64,000 nt of DNA from Podospora comata (taxonomy: Eukaryota; Ascomycota; Sordariomycetes; Sordariales; Podosporaceae), in assembly GCA_017354895.1 (NCBI GenBank), contig CP071497.1, positions 4,030,001-4,094,000 of the forward strand. The letters are read 5' to 3'. The notes beneath the pieces were generated by a model. The model ran no database searches, was not told the origin of the DNA, and worked only from the letters and a program-made list of their open reading frames with translations. Shown piece after piece: positions 34,643 to 46,096 of the stretch (position 1 is its first letter; every line of letters starts with the position of its first letter). Made by a program: the position numbers and the translations under genes.

Positions 34643-35993
34643 ATGACATCCAGGCTCGACTCCATTCTTGAAAAGTATGTTGCCCAAGGCAACAACACGG
34701 CGAACAAGGTGTTGGGGGCATCACTGGTTGTCGCGAATGAAGATGGTACAGTACTTACCCCTCCCGCTCATTTGAGAAGGTAGGTAGCCATTAAAACTGA
34801 CATTGTTTTTCTCAGAGGTGATTTACTTTGGCTCAGCAGGCCGCATTAAAATGGCCCCAGATGCTCCTGCATTTTCGACCGACTCTTTCAGCTTTGTCGC
34901 GTCTATGACCAAAATCATCACCATCATCTGTGTCCTTCAAATCGTCGAGCGAGGCCTCATCGGACTGGGAGACGATATCCGCCCGCTGGTCCCTGAGCTG
35001 GCTTCGGCACAGATTCTGAAGGGTTTCGACGAAGAAAATGGTGGTGCCCCCATCTTGGTGGAAAACACAGTGCCCATTACGCTGAGACATCTCTTGACGC
35101 ACACCATAGGCCAAGGGTACGATGTTGGTGACCCAGATCTGTTGCGATGGTCCCAGTACATTGGGAGAACAGTCAATGCAACCACCTCGACGCGGGAAGG
35201 CTGGGATACGCCTCTCAAATTCGAACCAGGAACGGGCTGGTACTACGGCACTGCAATCGACTGGGCGGGATTTGCTCTTGAAGAGCTCACAGGAACAACA
35301 CTTGGCGAATACATGCAGGAACACGTTCTCGATCCACTGGGAATGGACGAGACCACATTCCATCCGTTGAGACCGGAGATCTGGGAAAAGGTCAAGGACC
35401 GATTCGTGGAAGTTTCTTATCGAGCTGCGGATGGTACACTAACCGAAGGACCACTCATCACACCGCTTGAACCGCCTGTTGAAAGTGGTGGCTCTGGACT
35501 GTTTACGACAGCTGCTGATTACATCAAGTTCTTGCAAGCTTTGCTGCAGGACACAAAGGGCAAGGGTAATCTGCTGAAGAAAGAAACTGTTGACGAGCTT
35601 TTCCGGCCTCAGTTGAACGACAAACAGAAGGAGGACGAGGCAAATATTTTGATCGGGACAGGTTTCGCACCGGAATTTGATGAGCTGAGTGCCAGCGAGA
35701 TAAGCTGGGGGTTGGGTGGCGGCATTAATTTGGTGGATCTGGCAACGGGAAGAAAGAATGGAAGCATGATGTGGTCTGGGGTGGTCAACCCGCATTGGGT
35801 GAGTCTCTCTTTTGTTTTCCCCCTCATTCATTGCAGCTGGCTGACGTTGATGACTCTCAAGATTATGGACCCGACTACCGGAATCACTGCAACACTGTTT
35901 GTCAGTGTCTTGCCGTTTGGTGACCCAGTTCCAGGCAGGCTTTTCAAGGAGCTCGAGGCCGTCATATATGGCGAGCTGCTGTCGGAATGTTGA
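34643..35993 (+). CDS. beta-lactamase/transpeptidase-fold serine hydrolase (EstB/LovD-like)
   Basis: Three exons (34643-34745, 34816-35798, 35862-35993) with introns of 70 and 63 bp give 405 residues. The Ser-x-x-Lys motif of the class C beta-lactamase fold is SMTK at 64-67, preceded by the usual FSTDSFSFVA. Other family marks are LRHLLTHTIGQGYD, the WYYGTAIDWAG Tyr motif, GMDETTFHPL, GGSGLFTTAADYIKFLQALL and WGLGGGIN near the end. Fungal members include esterases and acyltransferases of polyketide pathways. There is no signal peptide, so it is probably cytosolic. No polyketide synthase lies in the window, so a pathway role cannot be argued. The second intron is a multiple of three without a stop, so its retention would give 21 extra residues rather than truncation. 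The gene looks whole among decayed neighbours. Confidence 0.9.
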
Positions 35994-36160
35994 TATCTGG
36001 AATAGTGGCCTTGGGATAGACGAAAAAGTGATGACGACATTTGCCTTTGAGGTAGTAGGTGGCCTGTGCTGAAGCTGTTTTTACTTGCTCTTTGCCAACT
36101 ATCGAAAACTTTGTTCCAACATGGCAAACCTTTACAATTCTCACTTTGATATCGTCTGAC

Positions 36161-36562
36161 ATGAGAACAACGAGATCCGCCAGTAGGAAACTGACAGAGA
36201 GCCTGTCTAACCCACCAAAGAAAGCCAACCAACCATCAGAGTCATTCCCACCCAAAACCAACGACGGCCATTACATCATCGTCAACGGCCGCAAATGGCG
36301 CGCGACAGATCCCCTGGTGCCCGATAACGCCCTGGCTGAACTAAAGCATTTTCTCGCCAAAGGGAGATCCGGTGCACGCCGACAGAATAAAAATGACATG
36401 CAAAAGCTGTCGTTATCGCGGACAACGACCGGACTGGCCAAGCTCGGCCTTGGAGAACGCGGCAAGCCAGAATGGTGGAACGATACAGATGAGGGTCGCA
36501 AAGAAAGATGGGAGAATGCATTGATCCAACTCCGGGAGCTTCACGCCGAAAGTTCAACATGA
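36161..36562 (+). CDS. short conserved protein with NGRKWRATDP motif
   Basis: A single exon of 133 residues. The ATG at 36161 was chosen because the upstream extension begins with GTG and looks non-coding. The start is basic (MRTTRSASRKLTES), followed by DGHYIIVNGRKWRATDPLVP and then a helical Lys/Arg-rich part. Near the end comes LAKLGLGERGKPEWWND and a closing helix. From memory this order (NGRxWRATDPxxP, then LGERGxPxWW) matches short uncharacterised proteins common in bacteria and present in some fungi. Function is unknown. The lack of introns fits either a short fungal gene or an acquired one. It probably acts in the cell, since there is no signal peptide or membrane segment. Confidence 0.75.
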   Translation: MRTTRSASRKLTESLSNPPKKANQPSESFPPKTNDGHYIIVNGRKWRATDPLVPDNALAELKHFLAKGRSGARRQNKNDMQKLSLSRTTTGLAKLGLGERGKPEWWNDTDEGRKERWENALIQLRELHAESST

Positions 36563-36716
36563 TATTTACAAGAGCCCAACCCCAACATCCAGTCATGCGA
36601 CACATCGTATATACTGCCATCAGGCCCATCATAATGCTCATTTCGACCATGATACCCTCATTCCATCCATGATACCCTCGTGTCATATCTACCATAATAA
36701 CCATAACTATCTCATC

Positions 36717-38072
36717 TCAAAAGTCCACATACCGCTCACTCTTCCCCGTCCTCGTCGTCATGGTCGAAATACTCGACATAGTCGACCACCGCCTCTTCAC
36801 CCCAGTTTCCTTGTTCTTCTCCTTTTCATTATCGCACAGTGCCCCCCTCGAAGGCCTGGTATACCGGTTGTAATACCCCCACCCCTGCTCACTCGCCTTC
36901 ACCTCCCTCCCCCTCAATATCAACCTATACTCCGTCACCGCCGCCTTGGGCATCTTTTTCTCCTTCCTCAGCACATTCCTCAACAACAACCCTCTGGCAC
37001 CGGCCCCATCAAGCAACCTCCTCCTTTTACCCCCCGCACCCCTTGTTTTAGACGATCTGGCCTCCTCATCAGCCCCCCGTTCAGTCATGATCTCCCCTGC
37101 TTCCACTGCCACCATGACAACAACCTTCCATTCCCTTCTCTTGAACGCGTTACTACTGCTTGTCGTCCTGTCGTTGAGCAAATCATAGATTTCGTCCTGG
37201 ACTTTCCAGTCAAGGCACCGGAGCCGACGGTCGAGATCGCCGGCATGCATGGAGGGGGGTTTTCCGGTGCGGGCGGTGAAGTGGGTTTTGTCGGAGGCGA
37301 TTTCAGACAACAGTTCGGTTTGGGTGAAGTGGATGTTTGGGGTGATGGACAGGATGCGGCCTTCTTCGATTTCGGTGCGTCGGCAGAGGGGGAAAGGGAG
37401 GCCGAGGAGGCAGTAGCGGGTGGTTAGGCGCTCGATGGGGGCGTGGTAGGTTATTGTCCAGGATTCGAGGGTGGAAGAGTTTGAAGTACTGCTGGAAGTG
37501 GAGGGGCCGGGAGAGGCGTGGCTTTTCCCCCCGCGGTGTGGTTAGTGAGGTGCCTGTCAAATGGTGGGGGGATGGGAGAGAATTTACAGGGCTTTGGATT
37601 GATAGAGGAGGTCCCCGAGGCAGGAAACACTTTTTGGTCGGTTTTGAAAGGAGAGATCAGGGGTGTTGACTCTGAATGGTGGGGAGCGGGTTTGGAGTAT
37701 GGTTGATTGGGATTTGCTTCGTTCGACGGGGTAGGGGATGGTGGTGGTGGTGGTTGCTTCTTTTTCGAAACATGTTGATGATGATCTTGACGAGGAGGTT
37801 GGCGGTGGGGAGGCGTATCGTGCTGGTGGGAAAGAAGCGACTGTTACCACCGTTCTTGCCCGCGCTCGTGTTGCCGCCACGGCTATCCTTTCATCAAGGG
37901 AGAGGTAGTCGGCTGGTGCCCCGTGGAATACGACTTCTTTTTCTCCGTCTTGGCCGTCGAATTGTAGCCCGGATATGTCATCGAGGTAATCGAGATCAGG
38001 GATGGAGGGTAGGCTCGGCGGTCGCATGCTGGTGGTGCTGGTCCCACTTCCGGATCTCCTTACCGCCGCCAT
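36717..38072 (-). CDS. hypothetical protein, 419 residues
   Basis: Exon 1 is complement 37588-38072 and exon 2 complement 36717-37491; the 96-bp intron has GTAAAT, a CACTAAC branch site and TTCCAG. The join keeps the frame and links YQSKAL to STSNSSTLESW. The first part is Ser/Pro/Thr-rich and low in order (MAAVRRSGSGTSTTSM, PSIPDLDYLDDISG). The second holds a compact conserved-looking part (TITYHAPIERLTTRYCLLGL, RILSITPNIHFTQTELLSEI, GDLDRRLRCLDWKVQDEIYD) and then a strongly basic, possibly nuclear-targeting tail (GGKRRRLL, RKEKKMPK). I do not recognise the family. The gene is tail-to-tail with the 36161 gene, 154 bases apart. Continuity and splice sites support a real gene. Confidence 0.7.
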
Positions 38073-39300
38073 CTTTTGTGTCTTTTCGCCCTGTCCAGTT
38101 CCCTTTGTTTCTATTTCTTGCTTCAGCTCGGTATGTGGAAATGAGGAAACGAGGAGAAAGGGTCGGTTTAAGCTTTATGGAAAACTGGGGAATACTGGGG
38201 GCCCTGAGTAGGGTCCTGAGTCCTGCGCCCGCCGGGGGTCCGGTTTATGCCGGAGTTTCTTGTGTCAAGGACTGAGACTTGCCCACTTTTTCGGCATCAA
38301 ACCGTCAACGGTGTTGTTCTGGCGGAGGCAAGACTGAGTCGGGTGATGCTTGTCGGGGTTGGTGTTCTGGAAGGGGATTCTTTCGGCCGTTGCGGCAGGA
38401 GGGGTGGGGATGGCGGTTTATACATATCGCCAACATTTGTCGTGCCTGGAAAAGTTTATTTTAACGGTGCTGTGGGATGAGGCAAAGAAGTATCATCGGG
38501 CGGTTACAAGTGCGGCGTTTTGATGGGTGAGACGCTTGACATCCGATTGCATGGTGCGAGCCATGTTGTGTTTGGGGGAGGCGCAGCTGTTGAAGATTGC
38601 CGAGGGCTAAAAAAAGGTGCCAACGGTTATTCTTTTGTCGGCTCGATCCGATTGAATGCGGCGTACATGTAGTTGGCGAGGGTTTGATGGGAGCATTCGC
38701 AAACTGTGCCTACCAACTTTCCGAAGGGGTAAACGGCGCAGCACTTGGTACCAGGCAGGTATTGAGCATTCAAAGATATGATCGCTGTCCATCACACATT
38801 TGAAACTGTGACATTTACAACAGCACTTTTCGGTGTACATCAATCAACCTATTCAGCACTGTTGACAGCCTTTCGAAACGGCTGGGCAAAACATTGCTTT
38901 CATCCGCCTAGAATATCAACGTGAGCAGCCACATGCATTACACATCAGTAGGTAAGTAGGTAAGGTAAGTCATCGCAAGGGGCTTTCTCCACTCAAACCC
39001 TCCATAGCGATCTTCTTAGTTCGACCGCCAACTCGGGACAGTGTAAGCTCTTCCCTGCTTCTATGGGGCTTTGGTGTATTATGTGGGTTGGCCAAGAGTC
39101 AAGCTCTGAGACTCTGCGGCCGGTGGGCGGAATCATGATTAGTGTCCTGTCAGAGGAAACTATGAATTGGCGAGGTGATATTCTGTGGAAGCCAAAAAAT
39201 TCCCCGTCCGCAAAACTAGGCCGGTGCGACTATTGCAAATGGCAGGATTAGTGCTTCTGTCCCAGACTTCTCTTGTGCACGTATGTAGACAGCCAAGTAC
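38073..39300. other. intergenic region, nothing supported
   Basis: Upstream of the 419-residue gene, with CT/GA-rich promoter-like sequence in the first 200 bases. At 38949-38968 and 39297-39310 the GTAGGTA/TACCTAGGTA motif occurs. No gene is seen. Confidence 0.4.
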
Positions 39301-41280
39301 CTAGGTACTCAGCCTTAGGCATGTGATATGTTCGTACCTTGGGGAAGATTTCCGGAATCTCTCTGCCATCTCTGTCAGATAATCAAAACGGGCCAGCATC
39401 TGACACAACACCTTCTCCGCCTGTCGCCAGGCATTTTCCTGCTCGTTGTCTCTTCGAACAGCACCTAGAGTGGATGTATTGTTGAGAGGAGGGAGCCAGA
39501 GAAAAATAGTCATGAATTTGAACAGCTGGCGAACGGAGTAGGATGACAGAGCAAACTCAAGGGATTCCCCTTCGATATGCTCTGATATGATAAAAGAATT
39601 TGGTGCAGAGTGCAAAGCCAAGTATATTCTCGCAACTTTGATGCCTGGTGGTTTTGTGGAATCACCTTCCGGGTAGATTAGGTTTTGGATACATCGAAGC
39701 GATATGTCTTCGGGCCGGCCGGCCAATCTACCACCTCTAGTTGGGAACACGAATGGTGAGAGTTCAACTGGGACCAGGTGATTTAGTTCACCCGCCTCTT
39801 GACTCCATGTCGCACATGATCGCTTCAGATTTTCGAGAATATCATGTGCATACATATGATCCAATAATGATGGTTTCAGCTCTCGAGTCCGTTAAGGAGC
39901 ATGCGGAATAGCATGCCTCCTCACTTTCTTCGGTGAAGTGTTACCTTGGCAATTGGCGAGTCGAAGTTGTCATCAATGACAATATCTTGCACAAGTTGCG
40001 GGTTTCTGGCAGTTCCAGGCCGATCGTTATGATATTCACGACCAGTAATGGCGTAAATAATAAAACGATCTAGACTCCCCATGTCTTGGGCGCTATAAAA
40101 ATACCAGTTTGGGTTTTCAGATGGGTCCTTCCATTCCTTGCTTTTTCAGTGTTTTGTCCTGTCAGCTAAATAACGGTAACACAGATCCCGCATTCGTCGA
40201 TGCGCAGTCTCAAGCTGAAATGATCCTTGCCATTCCTGTCCCTCGCTGCCTGCTTCGACCGGTGCAGTCAAGAACTCTTTCGCAGTTTGGTGAATGAACT
40301 GAAGCTTTCCTTCATAAATCTGGACAAAGAAGCCACACTAGGTGTTGATCCATGCTACCAACTGGCTGAGGTCTGGCATATGAGTTCTGTCAACAGCACG
40401 TGGCTGTGTGACAGCGGCTCTCAAGGCGACATTGACCTCGTCAAGCTCCAGTGGTCTCTCTGCACAGAGCATTATGGAGAGGAGTTCCTTCAGGTAGCTC
40501 TTCATCCTAGGGTGCACTTTCGCCAGGAGCTTTACGTATGTGTCATTGACAGTAGGTGGAAGTTCTGTGACCCGGCATATCCATTCTTCTTCAGGCAATT
40601 CCCAGTCTTCATCAAGCAAATCAAAAACCAAGCGTAATCAGAGATAAGTGAGTTGAGTACCTTTTGCCATTCACGCCTCTCTGATCCTGACACGCAAATC
40701 ATTTGACCACTCTTTTCTTGGGGCCATCTCATCCAGTTTCTTCTGAATCACCAGCTCAATTTCTGAAGACAGATCCCGAGGATTGTCTCGAGGATCCAAG
40801 GATATCTTGGGTACCTCGGCCAGCTCCCGGAGAATTGGCAGCGTAGGTCGAGTAGTCAACAGAAGCTTCAACTTCGACTTGGTGTTTTGCTCTCTCTCGG
40901 CTTTGCAGAAGTTTGTGGTTTTGCGAAGAAGTTCTCTCCAATCATTTTGGTCACATTCGTCCAACGCATCCAAAATACAGATGATGGGGCTTTGTTTGAG
41001 ACTGACGTGGAGTAAGACCTTTTCGAGGAGATCTTATAAGCGTGTCAGTGACCCAGTTAGATCGTCTCCCGCTTGGGTGATGTTGGCCTCTGCCTTCAAA
41101 GCCAGAAGACGATCTTGCCTCAGTATCTGGTGCAAAACCGCGCATAGGGCCATGGCGACGCCTTTTTGGGTGTCGTTGGTGTCCTTGAAGAAAAAGTGGC
41201 AGACGATCTTCTGTCTCTCACTGTCCTCACGCCAGTGGTGTACTACTGCTGTACGACTGCGAGGATTTGTAAATAGTTGA
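39301..41280 (-). pseudogene. NACHT (NLR/STAND) receptor remnant 1
   Basis: Read on the minus strand from about 41280 down, the text gives KIVCHFFFKDTNDTQKGVAM, the Walker B-type line ICILDALDECDQNDW, then KLKLLLTTRPTLPIL and VIQKKLDEMAPRKEW. Next come LPPTVNDTYVKLLAKVH, ERPLELDEVNVALR and the usual KLQFIHQTAKEFLTAP that closes the NACHT module. A final piece (39301-39864) runs to RYEHITCLRLST. This is the order of fungal NLR-type receptors, which sense non-self and trigger cell-death responses. The P-loop part and the amino-terminal effector are missing at the 41280 side, and no repeat sensor domain (WD40, ankyrin, TPR) is seen. Several breaks spread over the whole length make it a pseudogene. 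Confidence 0.75.
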
Positions 41281-42193
41281 TGATATTATTAAGTACTCAA
41301 AAAAAAACAGCTCCGGAGAGCAAAAACTTATCCTTATCCTTCACCAAATATGTGGGCCCCAGGGCCGAAGCCCTGGAGCAACCTGACTGCCCAATCCCAC
41401 AGTTGTAATCAGATTTTCGATGTTACGGATGAGAACAAATTCTATATGTAAACGTTTGATGCCCAACGAAGCTGAACACACCAACCCATATACCTCTCCC
41501 TCACCAGATTTGTGGCTGAGGAGTACCGCCAATCAATTGCAGGCCCTGCCTCACAGACCAATTGATCTCTGCATACTTTACTGGGCGGGCACACTTGGCA
41601 CTTGACAACGTGCACGTCAAATATTTTCTTGGCTTGGTTGGATTGATGGCGTGAGGGCTGTGTTACTGGTAGTGTCTTGTCTTGAGGAGCATGAAAGTAG
41701 TCAACAATCGCAAAGACAATTTCGTATATCTATATGCCTTTAAGTTGGTCCACTGGCGTCCTCTCACCTCAAGTGGTTGGGACTGTTGCCCTAAGCAATC
41801 TAAATACATTTTATGTGACCATCCCATACGCTTCAAAAACGTACCTAAGAAAAGAACATGAAAATACCAATCTGCCTAGGCACTTACCCTCAAACTCTAG
41901 TCCGTACATCAACCACCTTATTCCAGCTCCTCACATTGGACGGTGTAAATCAGTGTATTATAGATTAAGGTCTCAGATTACACATAGACAGTGATAGTTA
42001 AGATAATAGGCAGACCATAATAGCTCTGATAATGGACGGACGTAGCTTGGATAATGGAGAGTGATAGCTGGGGTAATATATATTGTAGGTAATAGCTATA
42101 ATATATAGCCTACCTCCCTCGATTTTGAGAACATGCCTTCGACCACCCACACCATCGAATAAACCACAACCCAAATTCTCACATGACCCTACC
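41281..42193. other. intergenic region with AT-rich stem-loop
   Basis: No gene is supported. Bases 42000-42115 are AT-rich with GATAATGGA-type repeats and an imperfect stem-loop (GCTATA...TATAGC at 42095-42109). This lies just past the stop of the oxidoreductase at 42194 and may help end its transcript. Confidence 0.35.
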
Positions 42194-43238
42194 TCAGATA
42201 CCATGAACCTTTAGTTCCTCCTCGGTCCATTCAAGCAACTTCATAACCAACCCTTGGTCTTTTGTCATGACTGAACCACACCCCTTCACCCCAACAGGAT
42301 GATAATACTCTCCTGTTTCCACCTCCTCAGATGGGCCAACTGCAGCCCAAAGCTGATTCAGACATCCCACCTCAGGTTTGGTTAGCATCCACCGAAACAA
42401 CCAGTCACCGATCCTCATAAGTCGGTATTTGCTGATAGTTGCCCCTCCTATGTTTGTGCTCACCACTCCGGGGTGGAGTGAGACACACTTGATCTGGGGA
42501 TATTCTTTGGCCAGGGCTTTCATCCACAGAATGTTGGCCAGTTTGCTCTCTGCGTACCTTGTCCTGTACTATCCATCAGTATCAACTCCACCAGCAAGGA
42601 GTGACAAATTCCAGTTTCACCCATGAGACTTACCACCAAAAGCTCGTCTTCATATCTGTTTTGACCTTTGCAAAGTCAATCTTCGGCGAAGATCTGTGAC
42701 CACCCGAGCTCACAGCCACAATCCTGACATCCTTTTCTTCTTGAATCTCAACCGTTTTGAGGAGAAGAGGCATCAACAGCTTTGTCAGAGCCGCATGTCC
42801 CATGTGATTAATCCCCCAATGAACCTCATACCCATCTTGCGTCACACCGACTGGCATCGCCATCACGCCTGCATTGAGAATCATAGTATCCAGTCTTTCA
42901 GACTCCTTGAGGACCCTTTCAGCGGCATCTTCCACTGACTGCAGTGAGGCCAAGTCAAGAATGAGGGGAACAATGATAGTCGAGGCCAAGGGAACCGTGG
43001 CTGTAATCTCATTTATGGCGGACTGGATTCTGTCGATATCTCGAGATGCGAGCCAAACCCGGGCCGGGGGAGATGGTGAGTGCTGGAGGAGGGCCTGGAT
43101 GGTGGCTTTGCCGAGACCGGAGTTGCCGCCTGTGATGAGGATGGTTTTACCTTGGAGGGAGGGGATGGAGGTTGAGGGGGTAAATTTGATGGGGCCTAGG
43201 CCGAGGAGAGAGGTGAAAGTAGATGTAAGGGACTCCAT
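42194..43238 (-). CDS. short-chain dehydrogenase/reductase
   Basis: Exon 1 is complement 42634-43238 and exon 2 complement 42194-42563; the 70-bp intron (GTAAGT...TACAG) keeps the frame and gives 324 residues. The classical SDR marks are all present: the dinucleotide loop TGGNSGLG at 36-43, NAG at 122-124, and the active-site YAESK at 205-209, just after the splice junction, with the preceding Ser in VAVSSGGH. The order resembles retinol-dehydrogenase/WWOX-like fungal SDRs that use NADP(H) on small carbonyl or alcohol substrates. There is no signal peptide, though a hydrophobic start could touch membranes. The substrate is unknown. The upstream side (43239-43970) is free and is shared with the secreted Cys protein on the other strand. 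Confidence 0.93.
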
Positions 43239-43970
43239 CGTTGCTAGCTAGACTGCGGTGAAATGTTTTGGAAGTTCTTGATCTGGCTTGCGGAGGCTGA
43301 GGCACGCCACCGTGGTGGTTGATGTGGCTTGCATTAGCGCCGGTAGCTCCATCTTAACGGTGACTTGTGAGGCAGGCTGGCGCGAAGATCGGTTAAACCT
43401 GCCAGAACTAGAACAGTTAAACGAGCAGATATTGAGCTTTCAGATGGTTAGGGAGCCATCATTTCATGCCTGGAAATCGTCTCTTCATTTCGAGGTGCAC
43501 ATTACTTGTGCTCTAGAGCAAAGAAGGTCCGGGCAATAGCTCTTGTACCTAGGTACCTTGCGCTGCCTGTGTAACCTCTGCTTTTTCTGAGCCAATCAAC
43601 GCGCTCGATCTATTACAACTATTCAGAAAGTCGCAGCTTCAGCTGAGCTTCGGTCGGGATGGGTGCCTTGCAGTCAGCCAGCTCTGGGCTTCAACTTCAA
43701 AGCAAAGACTGGTGGGGACGGATATGGGTTGTCCAAGAAGCTGCCGTGGCCCAACACGTATTGTTTGTTTGTGGGAACGAGACGCTGGGCTTGTTTCCTT
43801 GACCCGTGTCTGTACTGTAGATTATTCAGGGGCCGAGGAACGTGTATAAAAGACAGTAGTCACCCAGTACAACAGCCTCTTGACACCGCTCGCCATTCGA
43901 CTCATACTTTCCAACCTTTTCACTTCCACTCCGTCACTTCTCTCACCCAGAACTCCAACCCATAGACAAA

Positions 43971-44492
43971 ATGGTCAGCTTCAAGTCCCTCGCCACCCTC
44001 CTTGTTTTTGGCGTTCTCCCCGCCACTGCTGCCCCTGCTGAGATGCTCTGAACGGGGGCCATCTTGAGGCTCGGCAGTCGCCCCGTCAGGTCTTTGCCTG
44101 CAAGGATTGGTACCAGCAAGGACAGTGTATCACCTGGGACATGACCTACGCTGAATGCAGTAAGCAAATACCCTAGGAGGACAGACATGAATATGCACTG
44201 ATACAAGTTCCGCGTTGCCTCTAGAGAACCTTCCCGCGGAGTGGAACGATGTCATCAGCTCAGTCAAAAGTGTTCACAGAACTGGTGCCTATTGCGAGTG
44301 GTGGGAGTAAGTTTTGCCCTGAACCGGTGGATCAACACAGTCATCAGCCGCAGTTGTTGTGATCACAGCTAACATTCTTCTCTTAGGCACGCCAACTGCT
44401 CTGGCGAGCGTTACGACAACCAGGAGGACGCCAACCTTCACGATGGCGATGGCTTTTTCGCCGATCGCATCAGTTCCATTCGCTGCTACTAA
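43971..44492 (+). pseudogene. small secreted Cys protein gene with a frame displacement
   Basis: The ATG at 43971 starts a clear signal peptide (MVSFKSLATLLVFGVLPATA). Between about 44040 and 44057 the protein-like reading moves to another frame and then runs ARQSPRQVFACKDWYQQG. Two introns follow: 44160-44224 and 44307-44386, both with GTAAG donors and TAG acceptors. Exons 2 and 3 give KNLPAEWNDVISSVK, GAYCEWWEHANCSGERYDN and FFADRISSIRCY before the TAA at 44490. The Cys spacing and the closing SSIRC line recall small beta/gamma-crystallin-like secreted fungal proteins; this is a resemblance, not proof. Splice sites are intact and only one displacement exists, next to a run of five G, so a sequencing error or recent loss are both possible. 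Confidence 0.65.
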
Positions 44493-44643
44493 GCCCGGCA
44501 ATGGGCTAGCCATACATGTGAATGGTTGGTGACATCGTGTGAAGTATTGAGAGGGAAACGGGGTTTGGGGGAAGTCGGTTGACTGATTTATGTAATGGTT
44601 GGAATGGGAAGTTTGGCACGCAATTGGCGTCATGTCTGACTAC

Positions 44644-45309
44644 TTAGGTATACAGTTTGCAAATCCACTTTCTGTATGTACGCTTGCTCGCGCAATTCTG
44701 CATGTAACGATTAGACGCATGCTTTAAAGGATACCTGGGTAGAGAGAATACACTTACCATCCGGAAACAATGTTCGCGATGCTCTCCCCGCGTCGCCGCT
44801 CTTTTGCACTCTGCCACTGGCCCAAAGACCTGGAACCATATGCCTCCTGCAACAATGCAGTTTTCACGATAATACGGTGCGCTGCGGCATTTGCAAAGAC
44901 TGCATGACGTTTCTCTCGTGTTATTTTCTCGCTGGAACTCACACCGCTATAGACAATCAGAACCGAAACCAGCATACAGCAAGGGGAAAAGAGGGGACAC
45001 GATAAAACTTTACATCACAATCAGGGCATACCTGTTCCGAGGCTTCACCCCCAGCACATTGTGGGCTTTCGGCGAGACAGGTTCCGGCATTTCCCGCCTT
45101 GTTGCAAGAGCATGGGCCATTTTTCTTCAAGGGCTAGGAATGGGAGAAATGAACAGTCAGTGAAGATATTTCATCGCATTCCGCTGCGCGTTCAAGGTCA
45201 CGGGTCGTTAACGGCAACTCACCCTCCAGTGAATCTGGCACCAACCTGCCAAGTCTGGGTTGCCCGGTGGGCTGCACCCGTCCAGCCTGCTGCACTCCTT
45301 TGTAGACAT
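44644..45309 (-). CDS. small Cys-rich protein, unrecognised family, paralogue A
   Basis: Four exons on the minus strand (45223-45309, 45014-45133, 44758-44946, 44644-44697) with introns of 89, 67 and 60 bp, all in phase 0, give 149 residues. Exon 1 codes MSTKECSRLDGC and DLAGWCQIHWR. Exon 2 is PLKKNGPCSCNKAG and then C-x6-C with CPDCD at its end. Exon 3 has CEFQRENN, SCSLCKCRSAPYYRENC and EHREHCFRM. Exon 4 is short (NCASKRTYRK...). Paired Cys (CxC, CxxC) suggest metal binding or many disulfides; there is no signal peptide, so an intracellular zinc fold is the more likely guess. The model rests on consistent phases, good splice sites and a decayed copy 0.8 kb upstream (46097-46885). No known family was recognised. 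Exon 4 is the least certain. Confidence 0.65.
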
Positions 45310-46096
45310 TTCCTCGCGATGATGATGCTAACGGGGGTTTGAGATGTCGGGTTTGGGTGGGTAAGGTAGTATTGATGGATTGAGTCGTTGTGTACAGGTA
45401 TTGATGAAAAATTCTGGAAGAAAAGGAAAAGTCAGAACAGTGGACACCTCCCGGAGTGTGAAAGCCTCACAAACCTTGTCGGGTGGCCCGGCGCCACGCC
45501 GCAAAAAGGAGGCCTAGTCCAAAGCTTGACGAGGCGACAGGTCTTCGGACTTTAGAGACACGTCCATCTTCGTGTTCAGATACATAGAAACAATGTTGAA
45601 GGTCTTAAGCTGTTTAATGTTCATGAGTCAAGAAATTATTTAACATATGATGGGTGGTCAACTGAGCCATGTATTTGTTCCGTGCTAGCCATATCGGTTT
45701 CTCTTGGAGATCTATTTCAGTAGGGTATGGATGCAGCGCACTGAAACCCCAGGTAGCAGACGAATCACCATCAACATATAGCAATGGACCCATTACGTTT
45801 GATGGAGATTGAAAAATAAGATTTCTTCGTGCTAGCTACCTACCTAGGTAATGTAGGTACCAAGAAAGACAGCAACTCTAAGGCACAGCAGCCACCCGAT
45901 GTCTGAGACTGGTTGAAGTTTCTGAGCATGGGCTAATGTAACCGGCCAATCTAGGAACTTTAGATAAGGATAGAGACAAACGTGAGTAAAAGCAACAAAG
46001 CAGCTAGCCACTTGAACTAGGTAGGCGGGTATTGTTCGTATCCAGACTGATAGTAGCCCCGATCCAATGAATTCAAAGTGTACCTAAAGCACCTTG
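45310..46096. other. spacer between the two paralogues
   Basis: No gene is seen. At 45836-45862 there is a CTACCTACCTAGGTA-type motif cluster. Confidence 0.4.
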
